A stretch of 64,000 nucleotides of DNA from Methanomicrobiales archaeon HGW-Methanomicrobiales-3 (GTDB lineage: Archaea; Halobacteriota; Methanomicrobia; Methanomicrobiales; Methanospirillaceae), in NCBI GenBank assembly GCA_002839605.1, contig PGYK01000007.1, forward strand, positions 62,001-126,000. Direction: 5' to 3'. The notes below the pieces were generated by a model that made no database searches, was not told where the DNA came from, and was given only the letters and a program-made list of their open reading frames with translations. Positions within the stretch are counted from its first letter, which is position 1. Each line of letters starts with the position of its first letter. The position numbers and the translations under genes were made by a program. Positions 61,604-64,000 of this stretch are shown in pieces.

Positions 61604-64000
61604 ATGTTGCATACAAATATCGAACTTTCACAGGTAATCTCTCTACAAACTGAGCAAGATGTTGATGATTTCATTCATTCAATTGATGTCGCAGATGTAG
61701 CTGAATATCCCGTGAACCATAAGTTTGTATGGCGTTTATTGAATGATAGCGTTAGTAATGCTGCGAATATTCATACGACTTCTGTGACGATTGCTCCAAT
61801 AATTGAGCGGATAACAAATGGATTTGATGCGGTCATTCAGGATAAAGAATATCAGAAAAATAACGGTAAACCACTAGATCACAATAAACTACCTACATCC
61901 CCACGAGAAGCCGCGAAAGAGTGGTTCAACATTCCCGGTGGTGATACCGCCATTTATGGTGCAGGAATGAAGGACTCGGCAAGATCCAAAATGGCCGATG
62001 AAATTGTCACTGTTGAACTATTATCATCAGAAAACCCACGGAATCCCACCGTTGTAATTTCAGATCATGGTATTGGTCAATCTCCAGATGATTTTGATCA
62101 AACACTGATGAGTCTCGGGAGAAGTAACAAATTTAGTTCCCCCCATCTTCATGGGACTTATGGACATGGGGGTTCATCATCATACCGATATTGTAAGTAT
62201 TCTGTAATAATTTCGAGACGGAATCCAAAAACTCTGCATGGAAAAGAAGACGAAATTGGATGGACGATTGTTAGACGGGAAGAAGGATTTTCAGTATATG
62301 ATTTTAAAGGCAAAAGAACTGTTGAAATTGTTCAGCCCCCAGTATATCTGTATCTATGTTTAGCTAATGGCTCGATTCCAAAAATTCCGCTAATTGATAA
62401 TGAATTCGAAAAAGGAACGCGCATCGCTCATATAAAATACGACGCAAAAGAATGGGAGAATCTCTCTCGCGGCCTAGGATATCGACTCTTTAGGAATTAT
62501 TTATTTGATCCGGTACTACCGTTTCGCTTGATAGATCGAAGAAAAACCGATTCGAAGACAAAACCGTCTTTCGAACGGAATATGTTTGGAGATCGTTCCA
62601 CTCTTGAAACAGCGGATTATGTTGTTTATAAAAATCAAGCTGAAGAAGAATGGCCAAATGGGGGCAAACTAATCGTTAGATATTGGCTTCTTCATAAATT
62701 TGCATCACCTGAGGACCGGCCACTTAAAAATCACTTAGAACGAGAAAATTCTCAGAATACGATAATTGCAACGTTAAATGGGCAGAGACACGGAAGTTTT
62801 GAAAAACGATTGATAGCAAAAAAGTGTCGTTTGCCTCGAGTAAGTGATTGCCTTTTAGTACAAGTGGTGCTCGATCAATTACCCCGGGAAGTAAAGGGGA
62901 AAATTTTCACATCAACAAGAATGAGCCTTGTTAAAGAGGGTACTGAAATAGAATTACTTGAAAAAAAGTTAATCGAATGTTTCACCGAAGATGAACGACT
63001 CAAAGAATGGGAGACCAAACTTAGTGATTTGAGATCTGAAGATGATGATAGCATCAAAGCTGTCAATAAACTTCTTACGCAGTTAATTGAAGTTGGTCAA
63101 AATATAGGAATTGGCGGTCTTCAGCAAAAACAAAATATTGCAGGTACTGGAACAACGAATGAATTCTCGCCCCAGGATCCACCTACGATTTTTAAGATAA
63201 AAAGTATTGGTGATCCATTAGAGTTCATAAAAAACGAGACAAAGACATTTAATATTGAATTAAATGGCCCAAATTCATTATTCACGAGGCCAAAAAATCG
63301 TGGAGTTGTAAAATGCATCTTACCTGACGATCCGGGAATCGAAGTTTCTATCCAATATGAAAAGTTTTCCGACGGCAAACTTCCTGTCAAAGTGTTTTGC
63401 AAATCTGATGCAACTGAATATGATGTGAAAGAAATAAAATTTATTTTTGCAATTGATAGTCTACTCTATGATTTTGTTGATAAACGAAAGTATCTCATAA
63501 TTCCGCCATTAAAATACATTCCCAAAGATCCACCAACTACCCTCTCTATATTGAAAAATTCCCCGATAAAAATTAAAATTGGCAAAAATAACGCCATTCC
63601 AATCGGATTTGATGGTCCTGATGATATTTTAGTACGAACCACCAATCCTGCATATTTTTCTGCATCGTTTAATAATCATGAATCAGTTCGGCTGATTCGG
63701 AGATTAGGACCTGCAAGCGGTCGAATTCAGATAACAATTAATCCGGATTCGACTGCAAAAGAAGGAGATACTTTTGAACTGTCGGTTTCCTTAACTCTTT
63801 CTGATGGAACGAGACTATCTGATAAAAAAACATGTGAATTTGTCTTCGAAAAAGAAATTGAAAAAACTGGACATGGCGGCATAATTGAATCTTCAAAGCC
63901 AAACTTTTCGATTAAAGGTATTCATCAGAGTGATTGGGCAGTCTTGGGCTGGGATAAATTTAATGTTGGAACTCACGAATTAAAATCAGATTCTGATAAA
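61604..64000 (+). CDS. Large GHKL-type ATPase (MORC/MutL/Hsp90-like), truncated at the window edge
   Basis: The frame is open from ATG 61604 (ribosome site GGTGA seven bases upstream) to base 64000: 799 codons with no stop. The GHKL fold is clear: N-box ERITNGFDA (E68, N72, D75), G1 box SDHGIGQ (D154-G158) and G2 box GTYGHGG (G184-G190). A likely transducer domain follows to about residue 400, then an acidic/coiled-coil part near 450-500. The last 250 residues have a beta-rich look. It is AT-rich and unlike its neighbours in composition. MORC-like ATPases in prokaryotes occur in restriction-modification and phage-defence clusters; I infer such a role. Confidence 0.85.
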   Translation, partial: MLHTNIELSQVISLQTEQDVDDFIHSIDVADVAEYPVNHKFVWRLLNDSVSNAANIHTTSVTIAPIIERITNGFDAVIQDKEYQKNNGKPLDHNKLPTSPREAAKEWFNIPGGDTAIYGAGMKDSARSKMADEIVTVELLSSENPRNPTVVISDHGIGQSPDDFDQTLMSLGRSNKFSSPHLHGTYGHGGSSSYRYCKYSVIISRRNPKTLHGKEDEIGWTIVRREEGFSVYDFKGKRTVEIVQPPVYLYLCLANGSIPKIPLIDNEFEKGTRIAHIKYDAKEWENLSRGLGYRLFRNYLFDPVLPFRLIDRRKTDSKTKPSFERNMFGDRSTLETADYVVYKNQAEEEWPNGGKLIVRYWLLHKFASPEDRPLKNHLERENSQNTIIATLNGQRHGSFEKRLIAKKCRLPRVSDCLLVQVVLDQLPREVKGKIFTSTRMSLVKEGTEIELLEKKLIECFTEDERLKEWETKLSDLRSEDDDSIKAVNKLLTQLIEVGQNIGIGGLQQKQNIAGTGTTNEFSPQDPPTIFKIKSIGDPLEFIKNETKTFNIELNGPNSLFTRPKNRGVVKCILPDDPGIEVSIQYEKFSDGKLPVKVFCKSDATEYDVKEIKFIFAIDSLLYDFVDKRKYLIIPPLKYIPKDPPTTLSILKNSPIKIKIGKNNAIPIGFDGPDDILVRTTNPAYFSASFNNHESVRLIRRLGPASGRIQITINPDSTAKEGDTFELSVSLTLSDGTRLSDKKTCEFVFEKEIEKTGHGGIIESSKPNFSIKGIHQSDWAVLGWDKFNVGTHELKSDSDK

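Overview
This window is a stretch of a moderately GC-rich methanogenic archaeon, most probably of the order Methanomicrobiales (Methanoregula-like). The evidence is an F420-reducing hydrogenase operon (frhADGB), O-phosphoseryl-tRNA synthetase, the archaeal GTP cyclohydrolase MptA, archaeal ribosomal and translation factors (uS12, uS7, aEF-2, aRF1, aIF2-beta, aEF-1beta), Rpo11, an archaeal SRP RNA and tRNAs without encoded CCA. The placement below the methanogens is inference; no database was searched.

Layout. 1-5740 (minus): an apparent run sufC-sufB/D-pcm-cyclase-hypothetical-sugar phosphomutase-sugar nucleotidyltransferase (cut by the left edge). 5861-12351: a solitary DNA methyltransferase, a secreted transglutaminase-like protein, a HAD phosphatase, and an overlapping exonuclease/helicase pair that looks like an archaeal version of Bacillus MrfB/MrfA DNA repair. 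12362-21668 (minus): an XRE regulator with its membrane partner, then translation genes (prf1, argS, taw1, sepS), a lipoprotein hydrolase, a Nudix hydrolase and queDEC for the archaeosine precursor. 21834-25679 (plus): uS12, uS7, aEF-2 and a small GTPase. 26130-33736: transport, two cyclophilins, a PEGA-repeat surface protein coupled to a membrane sensor, small proteins and a DEDDh-like nuclease. 34161-37836 (minus): frhADGB. 38134-44518: mptA, ilvC, flavodoxin, aIF2-beta, a GATC-dense repeat field, rpo11, an MBL hydrolase and an AAA ATPase. 44558-51048: two M24 peptidases, small genes, two tRNAs, SRP RNA, malate dehydrogenase, aEF-1beta and a sugar/furan kinase. 51099-58434: a phospholipase-D-like exoprotein, a two-regulator autoregulated locus, a HEAT-repeat protein, nadX-nadC and a tRNA methylthiotransferase. 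58542-61104: tRNA-Ile and iorAB.

At 61105 the character changes sharply: the DNA becomes AT-rich with different codon use, and holds a 77-residue protein followed by a large GHKL ATPase (MORC/MutL type) that runs off the right edge. This is the start of what I infer to be a horizontally acquired defence island.

Most of the window is housekeeping in compact operons with 1-20 bp overlaps. The most notable points are the GHKL-ATPase island at the right end, the archaeal MrfAB-like pair, the GATC-rich intergenic field at 41676-42090, a bidirectional promoter with a perfect palindromic operator at 53382, the 86-bp frhD/frhG overlap, and the tandem duplication at the 3' end of the SRP RNA.
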